Shown piece by piece: positions 1-8,474 of a DNA stretch of 64,000 bases. Numbering within the stretch: the first letter of the stretch is position 1; the number at the start of each line of letters is the position of its first letter. The translations under genes were made by a program, and so were the position numbers. The notes under the pieces were generated by a model. The model saw only the letters and a program-made list of their open reading frames with translations, was not told where the DNA came from and did no database searches. The DNA comes from Streptomyces sp. SID13726. GTDB taxonomy: Bacteria > Actinomycetota > Actinomycetes > Streptomycetales > Streptomycetaceae. The DNA lies in contig NZ_JAAGLY010000027.1 of the NCBI RefSeq assembly GCF_010548375.1, positions 43,581 to 107,580 on the forward strand. The letters run 5' to 3'.

Positions 1-2236
1 CGAGCATGGCGGAGACCTTCTCCGGAAGCTCCTCGGGGCGGCCCTTGATCAGCTCCTGGAGCTGGGCGACCACGGTGTGCTCACGGGCGAGGAAGTTGTA
101 GGCGTCGACACCGACGAGCGCCTCGATACGGCGGACACCGGAGCCGATCGACGACTCGCCGAGCAGCTTGACCAGGCCGAGCTGCGAGGTGTTGTGCACG
201 TGGGTGCCGCCGCACAGCTCCTTGGAGAAGTCGCCGATGGTCACCACGCGGACCCGCTCGCCGTACTTCTCGCCGAACTCGGCGATGGCGCCCTGCTTCT
301 TGGCCTCGTCGATGCCCATGACATCGGCGCGGACGTCGAGGTCGCGGGCGAGCACCTCGTTGATCTTCTGCTCGACGTCGGTCATCACGGCCGTGGGAAC
401 GGCGGACGGGGAGCCGAAGTCGAAGCGGAACCGGCCGGGCTGGTTCTCGGAACCGGCCTGGGCCGCCGTCGGGCCGAGCGCGTCCCGCAGCGCCTGGTGG
501 GTGAGGTGGGTGGCCGAGTGGGCGCGGGCGATGGCGGTGCGTCGGCGGCCGTCGATCGAGGCGTGGGCCTTGGCCCCGACCGTCACCTCGCCGAACTGGA
601 CGACGCCCTTGTGGACGTAGACGCCCGGGACCGGCTTCTGGCAGTCGCGGATCTCGATGACGGCACCGGAGTCGACCTTGATCTTGCCGGTGTCGCCGAT
701 CTGGCCGCCGCCCTCGGCGTAGAACGGCGTGCGGTCCAGGACGATCTCTACCTCGTCGCCCTCGGTGGCGGCCGGGGATGAGGCGCCGTCGACGAGGATG
801 CCGACGATCGTGGACTCGCCCTCGGTGTCGCTGTAGCCGATGAACTCGGTCTCGCCGGTCCGGTCGGCGATCTCCCGGTAGGCACCGGCGCCGGCGTGCC
901 CGGTCTTCTTGGCCTGGGCGTCCGCCTTGGCGCGCTCCCGCTGCTCCTTCATCAGACGGCGGAAGCCGTCCTCGTCCACGGAGAGGCCCTGCTCGGCGGC
1001 CATCTCCAGGGTGAGGTCGATCGGGAAGCCCCAGGTGTCGTGGAGCAGGAACGCCTTGTCGCCGGCGAGGACCGTGCCACCGGCGGCCTTGGTCTCGGTG
1101 ACGGCGGTGTCGAGGATGTTGGTGCCGCCCTTGAGGGCCTTGAGGAAGGCGTTCTCCTCGGCGACGGCGACCTTCTCGATGCGCTCGCGGTCGGTGACCA
1201 GCTCCGGGTACTGCTGGCCCATCATCGCGATCACGGTGTCGATCAGGTCGAGGACGACCGGACCGGTGGCACCGAGCAGGCGCATGTTGCGGATGGCGCG
1301 GCGCATGATGCGGCGCAGGACATAACCGCGGCCCTCGTTGCCGGGGGTGACGCCGTCACCGATGAGCATCACCGAGGTGCGCATGTGGTCGGTGACGACC
1401 CGCAGCGAGACATCCGAGCCGTGGGCCGCGCCGTAGTGGACCCCGGTCAGCTCGGTGGCCTTCTTGATGACGGCCATCGAGGTGTCGATCTCGTACATGT
1501 TCTGCACGCCCTGCAGGATCATCGCGAGGCGCTCGAGACCGAGGCCGGTGTCGATGTTCTTGCTGGGGAGCTCGCCGAGGATCTCGAAGTTGTCCTTGCC
1601 GATGCCCTCGCCGCGCTCGTACTGCATGAAGACGAGGTTCCAGATCTCCACGTACCGCTCGTCGTTGACGGCGGGGCCGCCCTCGACACCGAACTCGGGG
1701 CCGCGGTCGTAGTTGATCTCGGAACAGGGGCCGCAGGGTCCGGGGACGCCCATGGACCAGTAGTTGTCCTTCATGCCGAGGCGCTGGATGCGCTCCTTCG
1801 GCACGCCGACGACGTCGTGCCAGATGCGCTCGGCCTCGTCGTCGTCCTTGTAGACGGTGATCCACAGACGGTCGGCCTCCAGGCCGTAACCGCCCTTGTC
1901 CTGGGGGCTGGTGAGCAGCTCCCAGGCGTATTTGATGGCGCCTTCCTTGAAGTAGTCGCCGAAGGAGAAGTTGCCGCACATCTGGAAGAACGTGCCGTGC
2001 CGCGTGGTCTTGCCGACCTCTTCGATGTCCGGCGTGCGCACGCACTTCTGGACGCTGGTGGCGCGGTCGAAGGGCGGCTTGACCTCACCCAGGAAGTAGG
2101 GCTTGAAGGGCACCATGCCGGCCGGGACCAGGAGCAGAGTCGGGTCGTCCGCGATGAGCGACGCCGAAGGGACGACGGTGTGCCCGCGCTCCTCGAAGAA
2201 GCTCAGCCAGCGGCGGCGAATCTCGGCCGACTCCAT
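1..2236 (-). CDS. alaS: Alanyl-tRNA synthetase, 3' part cut by the window edge
   Basis: Charges tRNA-Ala with alanine and clears mischarged Ser/Gly in the cytoplasm. About 745 codons are visible from the ATG at 2236. The N-terminal class II catalytic domain reads MESAEIRRRWLSFFEERGHT, with the motif GTFFQMCGNFSFGDYFKEG soon after. The editing domain near the left edge has both zinc-site elements of the family: HSATHLTH and CGGTHVHNTS. The C-Ala domain (family total roughly 890 residues) lies outside the window. The start overlaps the stop of the upstream small gene by one base (TGATG), so the two are translationally coupled. Identification is certain; only the 3' end is missing. Confidence 0.97.
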   Translation of the reverse strand, partial: MESAEIRRRWLSFFEERGHTVVPSASLIADDPTLLLVPAGMVPFKPYFLGEVKPPFDRATSVQKCVRTPDIEEVGKTTRHGTFFQMCGNFSFGDYFKEGAIKYAWELLTSPQDKGGYGLEADRLWITVYKDDDEAERIWHDVVGVPKERIQRLGMKDNYWSMGVPGPCGPCSEINYDRGPEFGVEGGPAVNDERYVEIWNLVFMQYERGEGIGKDNFEILGELPSKNIDTGLGLERLAMILQGVQNMYEIDTSMAVIKKATELTGVHYGAAHGSDVSLRVVTDHMRTSVMLIGDGVTPGNEGRGYVLRRIMRRAIRNMRLLGATGPVVLDLIDTVIAMMGQQYPELVTDRERIEKVAVAEENAFLKALKGGTNILDTAVTETKAAGGTVLAGDKAFLLHDTWGFPIDLTLEMAAEQGLSVDEDGFRRLMKEQRERAKADAQAKKTGHAGAGAYREIADRTGETEFIGYSDTEGESTIVGILVDGASSPAATEGDEVEIVLDRTPFYAEGGGQIGDTGKIKVDSGAVIEIRDCQKPVPGVYVHKGVVQFGEVTVGAKAHASIDGRRRTAIARAHSATHLTHQALRDALGPTAAQAGSENQPGRFRFDFGSPSAVPTAVMTDVEQKINEVLARDLDVRADVMGIDEAKKQGAIAEFGEKYGERVRVVTIGDFSKELCGGTHVHNTSQLGLVKLLGESSIGSGVRRIEALVGVDAYNFLAREHTVVAQLQELIKGRPEELPEKVSAML

Positions 2237-2577
2237 CAGTGGTCCTCATTCCGGTTGTACGGGTGCGTCTTGTACGACTTCGTCGTGTACGTCGTGTTCT
2301 CGATGGCGGCGATGCGCCGGGGTGCGGGCAGTTCGGGGCTCTCGTCGATACCGAGGGCGTCCGTCAGCTCGGCCTCCCGCTGGGCCATGTTGTCGCGGAC
2401 GTCGAGCGCGAAGCCGACCGCGCGGTCCTTCAGGCGGGCACCCGACTCGATCGCCTTGTTGGCCGCGGCGACGGCGAGGTTCTCGGGGGTCAGCTGCCTG
2501 AGCTTGCGATTGACCTTGGTGGTGGCCCAGACACCGGCGGCCACGCCCGTGCTGAACCAGAAAGTACGGCGGAACAT
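2236..2577 (-). CDS. DUF6167-like small protein upstream of alaS
   Basis: 113 residues starting MFRRTFWFSTGVAAGVW, a short N-terminal hydrophobic segment consistent with one membrane anchor. A charged helical middle follows (residues 25-75), then a polar Tyr/Thr/Asn-rich tail ending NRNEDH. I recognise it as the family usually called DUF6167, found between a DUF948 gene and alaS in Streptomyces. The function is unknown. It lies 9 bp after the DUF948 gene and overlaps alaS by one base, so the three probably form one transcript. The family call is from memory of neighbourhood and sequence, not from a search. Confidence 0.85.
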   Translation of the reverse strand: MFRRTFWFSTGVAAGVWATTKVNRKLRQLTPENLAVAAANKAIESGARLKDRAVGFALDVRDNMAQREAELTDALGIDESPELPAPRRIAAIENTTYTTKSYKTHPYNRNEDH

Positions 2578-2586
2578 CTGTGAGCC

Positions 2587-3012
2587 TCAGTCCCTCTTCC
2601 CGCGGCCCCGGGAAACCGCCCGGCCCACGATCACGGTACGTCGGGAGGCCTTCGCGGGCACGTCGTCCTTGCGGCCGCCGAGTGCGCGGCGCACGCCGTA
2701 GCCGAAGGCCGCGACCTTGACCAGGGGGCCGCCGAAGGTGGAGGCGACGGTCGTGGACAGCGCGGAGGCGTTCGACGTGACCTCCTGGACGTCCGAGGCG
2801 ATCGCGTCGACCCGCTCGATCTGCGTCTGCGCCGAGCGCACCGCGGTGGAGGCGTCGGCCAGCAGCGGCACGGCCTGGTCGGTCACGTCCGCGACGAGCT
2901 TGGTGGTCGCCTTGAGCGTCTGGGCCAGCCTCGCCAGCGCGACGGCGAGGAAGGAGACCAGGATCGCCCAGAAGACGGCCACCAGGATCCCGGCAACCTC
3001 TCCACCGGACAC
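2587..3012 (-). CDS. DUF948 domain-containing membrane protein
   Basis: 141 residues from a GTG at 3012 (VSGGEVAGILVAVFWAILV). One N-terminal transmembrane helix (about residues 5-27) is followed by a long amphipathic region with heptad-like Thr/Val/Ala spacing (TLKATTKLVADVTDQAVPLL), typical of DUF948 proteins that resemble coiled-coil or methyl-accepting-type helices. The tail is basic (SRGRGKRD). Its function is unknown. It heads a likely operon with the DUF6167 gene and alaS. The GTG was chosen because upstream in-frame codons run into arginine/proline-rich noncoding sequence. The gene is divergent from the STAND gene, with a 149-bp shared intergenic region. Confidence 0.88.
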   Translation of the reverse strand: MSGGEVAGILVAVFWAILVSFLAVALARLAQTLKATTKLVADVTDQAVPLLADASTAVRSAQTQIERVDAIASDVQEVTSNASALSTTVASTFGGPLVKVAAFGYGVRRALGGRKDDVPAKASRRTVIVGRAVSRGRGKRD

Positions 3013-3161
3013 CTGACACCTGCTCTCATAAACACCTGTTGATATCGGTGCCGAGCCTATCGCGCCGGGGACGGCGCTCCGCACCGGATTAGCCCCGCGC
3101 GCACCCGGGCCGTCCGCTCCGATTGTACGGACTGAACACGCTTCAGTACGCTCCGTGTCCC

Positions 3162-5339
3162 ATGCGCAGTCATCAGCCGGGCGGCACCGAGGCGAACGGC
3201 AATCTCCCCCTGGAACTCGACGGGTTCGTGGGTCGCCGCGCCGAACTCTCCGGCCTCGCGCGGGCGCTGGACACCGCGCGGCTGGTGACGGTGACCGGGC
3301 CCGGCGGGATCGGCAAGTCGCGGCTGGCGGCACGGGTGGCCGGCGGCCGGTGCGCGCCGCCCGACGGGGTGTGGCGCGTGGAGCTGGCCGCCGTACGCGA
3401 TCCGGAGTTCGTCGACCACGCGCTGGTGGAGTCGCTGGGGCTGACGGACCACACCGCGAGGCCGCCGCGCGAGACACTGCTCGCGCGTCTCGCCGGGCGC
3501 CGGACGCTGTTGGTGCTCGACGGTTTCGAGCACCTGGTGGACGCGTGCGCTCCGCTGGTCGTCGACCTGCTGGGGCGGGTTCCGGGTCTCGTGGTGCTGG
3601 CGGTCGGGCGCAGGGCGCTGTCCGTGGCGGGCGAGCGGGTGTTCGCGCTGGGGCCGCTCGGTGAGGGCGAGGCCGTGGAACTGTTCGAGGAGCGGGCCGG
3701 GCGGCACGGGGTGACGCTCGGGGACGATCCGCACGTACGGGAGTTGTGCCGGCGCCTGGACGGCATCCCGCTGGCGATCGAGCTGGCCGCGGGGCGGCTG
3801 GGGGCGCTGTCGCCCGGGCAGCTGCTGGAGCGGCTCGACGACCGGTTCCGGCTGCTGACCGGCGGCGGGCGGGACGCGCTCCCCCGGCACCGGACGCTGC
3901 GCACGGCGATCGGCTGGAGCCATGAACTGTGCACGCCCGAGGAGCGGTTGCTGTGGGCACGGCTGTCCGTGTTCGCCGGGCCGTTCGACCTGGAGGCCGC
4001 CGAATACGTGTGCGGCGGCGAGGGGCTGCACTCCGACGACGTCCTCGACGTGCTGTCCGCGCTGCTCGCCCAGTCCGTGGTGGCCCGCGAGGAGACCGCG
4101 ACCGGTGTGCGCTACCGGATGCTCGACACGGTCCGGGCGTACGGCGCCGACTGGCTGGAGGCGGCCGGCGACGCGGTCCGGCTGCGCCGACGGCACCGCG
4201 ACTGGTACGTCGGCCTGGCGACCTGGTGCGAGCTGGACTGGTTCTCGCCGCGCCAGAACGAGGTGGCCGCACGCGTGGAGGCCGAGCTGCCGAACCTGCG
4301 CTGCGCCCTGGAGTACTGCCTCACCGAACCGGACGGCGCCGACCTCGCCCGGCATCTCGCGGGCTCCCTCTGGTTCTGCTGGGTCGGCTGCGGGCGTCTC
4401 GCCGAGGGCCGGCACTGGCTGGAGCGCAGTGTGGAGCTGGAGCCCGGCGACGAGCACTCGCGGCTCAAGGCCCTGTGGGTGCTCGGCTATGTGGCGGTCC
4501 TCCAGGGCGACACGGTGCCCGCGCTGGCGGCGCTCCAGGAGTGCCGGGAGGAGGCGGAGCGGTCCGCGAACCCGACGGCGGTGGCCTACGCCGAGCACCG
4601 CACCGGCTGTCTCGCGCTCGTCTCGGACGACATGCCCCGCGCGGAGAGACTGCTGCGCTCGGCACTGTCGCGCTACCAGGAGATCGGCGAGCTCAACAGC
4701 AATGTGCTGATGGGCCAGGTCGAGCTGGCGATGGCCCGGGCGTTCCTCGGCGAACTGCCGGACGCGGTGCGGCTGTGCGAGGACGTGCGCCGGGTGTGCG
4801 AGGACCACGGCGAGCGCTGGGCCCGCTCGTACGCGCTGTACGTCCTTGCCTACGCGGCCTGGAGCGAGGGCGATCCGGCACGCGCGCGCGTTCTCCTCAC
4901 CGACGCGCTGACCTGCGCGCACGCCTTCCACGACCTGCTCGGCTCGGTCCTGTCGATCGAGTTGCTCGCCCTGGTCACGGTGACCGAGGGGGACGCGGAC
5001 GAGGCGGCGGTGCTCCAGGGCGCGGCGGCCTCGATGTGGCCCTCGGTGGGTCTGCCGCTGTTCGGCTCGGCGTACTACAACGCCCCGCACGAGCGGTGCG
5101 AGGAGCGGGCCCGGGAGCGGCTGGGCGACGAGCGGTACGAGGACGCCGTACGACACGGGGCCCGGCTGGGCCGGGACGCGGCGGTGTCCCGGGCGCCGGG
5201 GCGGGCGGGGCGGACGCAGGCTCCTGAGGCGCTGCCCGCGCCGCGGGGGCCGGTGCGGCGCACGACCGCGAGTCTGCCCCCTGACATGCACGAACCCGCC
5301 GCCTCGCCCACCCGGAAGGGCGGGGAGACGGCGGGCTGA
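3162..5339 (+). CDS. STAND/NB-ARC-type ATPase with TPR-like C-terminal half, no DNA-binding domain
   Basis: About 725 residues if translation starts at the ATG at 3162 (MRSHQPGGTEANG); an upstream ATG at 3123 is possible but sits in promoter-like sequence. Order: NTPase domain with Walker A GPGGIGKSR, a hydrophobic Walker-B-like strand (TLLVLDGFEHL), and the LDGIPLAIELAA motif typical of AfsR/NB-ARC regulators. A winged-helix-like segment follows, then helical repeats from about residue 330 resembling tetratricopeptides. Unlike AfsR/SARP or LuxR-type relatives it has neither an N-terminal BTAD/OmpR domain nor a C-terminal LuxR helix-turn-helix; the end is a low-complexity Arg/Pro tail. It is probably a signal-sensing scaffold or a regulator needing a partner; the ligand is unknown. 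Confidence 0.85.
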   Translation: MRSHQPGGTEANGNLPLELDGFVGRRAELSGLARALDTARLVTVTGPGGIGKSRLAARVAGGRCAPPDGVWRVELAAVRDPEFVDHALVESLGLTDHTARPPRETLLARLAGRRTLLVLDGFEHLVDACAPLVVDLLGRVPGLVVLAVGRRALSVAGERVFALGPLGEGEAVELFEERAGRHGVTLGDDPHVRELCRRLDGIPLAIELAAGRLGALSPGQLLERLDDRFRLLTGGGRDALPRHRTLRTAIGWSHELCTPEERLLWARLSVFAGPFDLEAAEYVCGGEGLHSDDVLDVLSALLAQSVVAREETATGVRYRMLDTVRAYGADWLEAAGDAVRLRRRHRDWYVGLATWCELDWFSPRQNEVAARVEAELPNLRCALEYCLTEPDGADLARHLAGSLWFCWVGCGRLAEGRHWLERSVELEPGDEHSRLKALWVLGYVAVLQGDTVPALAALQECREEAERSANPTAVAYAEHRTGCLALVSDDMPRAERLLRSALSRYQEIGELNSNVLMGQVELAMARAFLGELPDAVRLCEDVRRVCEDHGERWARSYALYVLAYAAWSEGDPARARVLLTDALTCAHAFHDLLGSVLSIELLALVTVTEGDADEAAVLQGAAASMWPSVGLPLFGSAYYNAPHERCEERARERLGDERYEDAVRHGARLGRDAAVSRAPGRAGRTQAPEALPAPRGPVRRTTASLPPDMHEPAASPTRKGGETAG
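5295..5335. terminator. Hairpin at the convergent STAND gene / rpsD ends
   Basis: The last codons of the STAND gene contain a strong imperfect inverted repeat: CCCGCCG...CGCCC pairs with GGGCG...CGGCGGG around a short loop. It lies 28 bp before the converging rpsD stop, so it can serve both transcripts. There is no long U tract, which is normal for Streptomyces. It overlaps coding sequence. Confidence 0.55.
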
Positions 5340-5362
5340 GTGGTGCTACCGCCTGCTGGTGA

Positions 5363-5977
5363 TCAGCGGGCGTAGTACTCGACGACGAGCTGCTCGTCGC
5401 AGATCACCGGGATCTCCTTGCGGTTCGGCTCACGGTCCAGGCGGAACGCCAGGGCGCCGAGGTTCACCTGGAGGTAGCGCGGGGTCTCGCCGTCGGGGGC
5501 GAAGCCACCGGCGCGGGAGACCTCGAACAGCGGCTTGCTGCGGCTGCGCTCGCGGACCATCACGACGTCGTCGGGCTTGACGCGGAAGGACGGCTTGTCG
5601 ACCTTCTGGCCGTTGACCTCGATGTGGCCGTGGACGACCATCTGGCGGGCCTGGTAGATCGTGCGGGCGATGCCCGAACGCAGGACCAGCGCGTCGAGAC
5701 GGCGCTCGAGCTCGATGATCAGGGCCTCACCGGTCTTGCCCTGGACCTTGGAGGCACGCTCGTAGGCGCGGACGAGCTGACGCTCGGACACGTCGTACTG
5801 CGCACGCAGACGCTGCTTCTCGAGCAGACGGACCTTGTAGTCCGAGTTCTGCTTGCGGCCACGGCCGTGCTCACCCGGCGGGTAGGGACGGGCCTCGAAG
5901 TACTTGACGGCCTTCGGGGTCAGCGCGATGCCGAGGGCACGCGACTTCTTGACCTTGGGGCGGGACTGGTTCGCCAC
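5363..5977 (-). CDS. rpsD: 30S ribosomal protein S4
   Basis: 204 residues from a GTG at 5977 (MANQSRPKVKKSRALGIAL). S4 nucleates 30S assembly by binding the 5' domain of 16S rRNA. The S4 RNA-binding fold is at about residues 90-155 (RRLDALVLRSGIARTIYQAR, then VVHGHIEVNGQKVDKPSFRV). The N-terminus lacks the four-cysteine zinc cluster, so this is the zinc-independent (C-) form. It stands alone, not in the alpha/S11/S13 operon, as is usual for Streptomyces. The 298-bp leader is unusually long and structured. The ribosome-binding site (GAGAAG) is weak. Confidence 0.97.
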   Translation of the reverse strand: MANQSRPKVKKSRALGIALTPKAVKYFEARPYPPGEHGRGRKQNSDYKVRLLEKQRLRAQYDVSERQLVRAYERASKVQGKTGEALIIELERRLDALVLRSGIARTIYQARQMVVHGHIEVNGQKVDKPSFRVKPDDVVMVRERSRSKPLFEVSRAGGFAPDGETPRYLQVNLGALAFRLDREPNRKEIPVICDEQLVVEYYAR

Positions 5978-6275
5978 TGCTTCTCATTTCCTGGTTGTCG
6001 GCTCGTCAGGGTGTTGAGGGAGGTCGCATCCGCAGCCGGGGAAACCCTCCGGGTCCGCGAGGGACCTGGTGGGCAGCCGCTCCCCTGGTCTGGGCACATA
6101 TGTGCAGCACGCGAGTGACCCACCGACCGGTCTCCCCCTGGGGCGAGTGGTGGTGGGTTGCCCGCGACACCGTGCGAACGGTGCGCGACGCTCCTGGAAC
6201 CCCCTGAGGGGTTCCGGCTGACCGTCCCGTTCTGACTGCACGGGACACAGCACTTCGAGGGATTCTACAGGCTGC
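5978..6275 (-). promoter_or_regulatory. Long structured leader/promoter region of rpsD
   Basis: There is no gene in these 298 bp between rarA and rpsD. On the minus strand the region contains, in order towards rpsD: a perfect hairpin (6196-6215, 8-bp stem, 4-nt loop), a second hairpin (6168-6183, 6-bp stem, 4-nt loop), GGTGGG/CCCACC complementary runs (about 6115-6158), and a 12-bp palindrome GCACATATGTGC (6094-6105). The first hairpin may be the rarA terminator. The rest is positioned like a 5' UTR that could hold S4 autoregulation, which is known in other bacteria. That role is inferred only. Confidence 0.45.
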
Positions 6276-7631
6276 TCAGGACCGCTTACGACCGAGGTGC
6301 TGCCGGGTCCACTCCACCGCGTCCGCGTACCGCGCCTCGGCGCCGTGCCGGGTGGGTGTGTAGTACTCCCGGTCCTTGAGCTCCTCCGGGGCGTACTGCT
6401 GGGCGGCGATGCCTTCGGGCAGGTCGTGCGGGTAGACGTACCCCTGTGCGTGCCCGAGCTTGGCCGCGCCCTTGTAGTGCCCGTCCCGCAGGTGCATCGG
6501 CACGGGTCCCGCGTGTCCCTTGCGTACGTCCTCCATGGCGGCGCCGATCGCCGTGGTCGCGGCGTTGGACTTCGGTGCCAGGGCGAGGGCGATGGTGGCG
6601 TGGCTGAGCGTCAGCGCGGCCTCGGGGAAGCCGATCATGGCGACGGCCTGGGCGGCGGCGACGGCTATGGGCAGCGCGTTCGGGTCCGCGAGGCCGATGT
6701 CCTCGCTGGCGGAGATCATCAGGCGGCGGGCGATGAAGCGGGGGTCCTCGCCGGCCTCGATCATGCGGGCCAGGTAGTGCAGGGCCGCGTCGACGTCCGA
6801 GCCCCTGATCGACTTGATGAGGGCGCTGGCGACGTCGTAGTGCTGGTCGCCGTCGCGGTCGTACTTCACGGCCGCGCGGTCGACCGTCTCCTCCAGGGTG
6901 GTGAGGGAGATCTCCGACTCGCCCTTGTCGAGCGCGGCCCCGGCGGCGGCCTCCAGGGCGGTCAGGGCGCGGCGGGCGTCTCCGCCGGCGATCCGCAGGA
7001 GGTGGGCCTCGGTGTCCTCGGGGAGGGTGACGGCGTCCTTCAGGCCGCGCTCGTCGCTCAGCGCCCGCTTCAGGAGCCCTCTGAGGTCGTCGTCCGTGAG
7101 GGGTTCCAGGGTCAGCAGCAGGGAGCGGGACAGCAGCGGGGAGATCACCGAGAAGTACGGGTTCTCGGTGGTGGCCGCGATCAGGGTCACCCAGCGGTTC
7201 TCGACCGCGGGCAGCAGGGAGTCCTGCTGGGCCTTGCTGAAGCGGTGGATCTCGTCGAGGAAGAGGACGGTCTCCTTGCCGAAGCCTCCGGTGGCGCGGC
7301 GGGCGCCGTCGATGACCGCGCGGACCTCCTTGACGCCCGCGGTGATCGCGGAGAGCTCCACGAAGCGCTTGTTCGTCGCCTTGGAGACGACGTACGCCAG
7401 GGTGGTCTTGCCGGTGCCGGGCGGGCCCCAGAGGATCACCGAGGAGGGCCCGGCGGGGCCGCCGCTGCCCTCGCCGACCAGTCGGCGCAGCGGCGAGCCC
7501 GGTTTGAGCAGGTGCTGCTGGCCCACCACCTCGTCGAGGGTGCGCGGGCGCATCCGGACCGCCAGGGGGCTGCCGGCCGGGTCCTTCTCCTGGCGCTCTT
7601 CCGCCGCGGCGGTGAACAGATCGGGCTCCAC
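6276..7631 (-). CDS. rarA: Replication-associated recombination protein A (AAA+ ATPase)
   Basis: 451 residues from a GTG at 7631. RarA/MgsA/WRNIP1 family, acting at stalled replication forks. Visible features: Walker A GPPGTGKTT near residue 70, Walker B/DExx box FLDEIHRFSK, sensor 1 motif AATTENPYFSVISPLLSR, and the family-specific C-terminal tetramerisation region with SIRGSDVDAALHYLARM and EDPRFIARRLMI. Length matches the family. It precedes the rpsD leader on the same strand and follows the VKOR gene by 35 bp, so the two may be cotranscribed. Confidence 0.95.
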   Translation of the reverse strand: MEPDLFTAAAEERQEKDPAGSPLAVRMRPRTLDEVVGQQHLLKPGSPLRRLVGEGSGGPAGPSSVILWGPPGTGKTTLAYVVSKATNKRFVELSAITAGVKEVRAVIDGARRATGGFGKETVLFLDEIHRFSKAQQDSLLPAVENRWVTLIAATTENPYFSVISPLLSRSLLLTLEPLTDDDLRGLLKRALSDERGLKDAVTLPEDTEAHLLRIAGGDARRALTALEAAAGAALDKGESEISLTTLEETVDRAAVKYDRDGDQHYDVASALIKSIRGSDVDAALHYLARMIEAGEDPRFIARRLMISASEDIGLADPNALPIAVAAAQAVAMIGFPEAALTLSHATIALALAPKSNAATTAIGAAMEDVRKGHAGPVPMHLRDGHYKGAAKLGHAQGYVYPHDLPEGIAAQQYAPEELKDREYYTPTRHGAEARYADAVEWTRQHLGRKRS

Positions 7632-7666
7632 GGTGGAAACCCTAGTTCACGGCACTGACAACGCCG

Positions 7667-8329
7667 TCAGGCCCAGAGGCTGGAGCCCCAGCGGGTCAGG
7701 ATCAGCATCGCGATGACACCGCAGTGGGTGACCGGCAGGACCCAGGTGAACTCGGAGAGGAACCGCTTGAGCCAGCCCGGCGACGGCAGGAAGTCGTTGC
7801 GGATGTTGAACGAGGTGACGTACCAGAACATGGTGATCGTGGCGACCCAGGCCAGCGAGCACCACAGGCACAGCGCGTTGATCCGGTACAGCGACTGGAA
7901 CTGCAGCCAGGTGACGAAGCACACGCCGAAGAGCGTGCCGAAGTTGAAGGTGAGCCAGTACCAGCGCGGGAAGGTGGCGCGGGTCAGCAGGCTCATGCCG
8001 ACGCAGATGACGATGCCGTAGCAGACGAGACCGAGCATCGGGTTGGGGAACCCGAAGGCGGCGGCCTGCTTGCTCTCCATCACGCTGCCGCAGGAGACGA
8101 TCGGGTTGAGGGAGCAGCTCGGGGTGAACGTCTTGCCGCTCACCTTGCCCTCGAGGATCTTGAACTTGTCGATCGTGATGACCCACGCGGCGAGCAGTCC
8201 GGCCGCGCCGGTGATCACCAGCATCAGGGCGAAGGCACGGCTGCCTCCCACCGACCGGGGAGCGCCGCCGGCATCCGCCGACGAGGACTCGGGTTCGGTG
8301 GAGACGTCTTTGACAGTGGTCTTGCTCAT
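7667..8329 (-). CDS. Vitamin K epoxide reductase (VKOR) family membrane protein
   Basis: 220 residues from the ATG at 8329. VKOR-type integral membrane oxidoreductases pass electrons from a DsbA-like partner to quinone during disulfide formation. After a polar 25-residue head come about five hydrophobic segments. The first loop carries the regulatory cysteines in SCSLNPIVSCGS; the active CxxC is CLWC, in the later helix LCLWCSLAWVATI. No fused thioredoxin domain is present, so a separate DsbA partner is expected; a DsbA-like gene occurs in this window at 56172. It is divergent from the ABC operon. Confidence 0.92.
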   Translation of the reverse strand: MSKTTVKDVSTEPESSSADAGGAPRSVGGSRAFALMLVITGAAGLLAAWVITIDKFKILEGKVSGKTFTPSCSLNPIVSCGSVMESKQAAAFGFPNPMLGLVCYGIVICVGMSLLTRATFPRWYWLTFNFGTLFGVCFVTWLQFQSLYRINALCLWCSLAWVATITMFWYVTSFNIRNDFLPSPGWLKRFLSEFTWVLPVTHCGVIAMLILTRWGSSLWA

Positions 8330-8398
8330 CACGCCGATTCCGTCTGCTTGAGAGTTGGACCTTCTTCGGGCAGGGCCATTGTGCCGTACACCGGGGTC

Positions 8399-8418
8399 TG
8401 TCCACCGTTCGGTGGACA
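8399..8418. promoter_or_regulatory. 20-bp inverted repeat, candidate operator of the ABC/two-component operon
   Basis: TGTCCACC-gttc-GGTGGACA: a perfect 8-bp inverted repeat 57 bp before the ATG of the ABC ATPase and 70 bp from the divergent VKOR start. Position and symmetry suit a dimeric repressor or the operon's own response regulator. No -10/-35 elements could be assigned with confidence. Confidence 0.5.
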
Positions 8419-8474
8419 TAAGGAAGTACGCACGGTCGTCCCTGAGCGTTCGGTTCCGGCCGAGGCTCGGGGGC

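Noticed and set aside
896..2701. Long plus-strand open frame opposite alaS (and similar ones opposite relA, thrS, secD and others)
   Set aside because: In GC-rich DNA the antisense of a real gene stays open. Codon third positions fit the minus-strand genes, and the translated Val/Leu/Gly/Asp-rich products match no family.
3032..3043. 12-mer ATCAACAGGTGT shared by the DUF948 and 34977 gene promoters (second copy 34905-34916)
   Set aside because: Many shared 12-mers are expected by chance in 64 kb, and the distances to the two starts differ.
3123..3161. Upstream ATG at 3123 as the start of the STAND gene
   Set aside because: It lies in AT-richer promoter-like sequence without a ribosome-binding site, and the 13 added residues show no structure.
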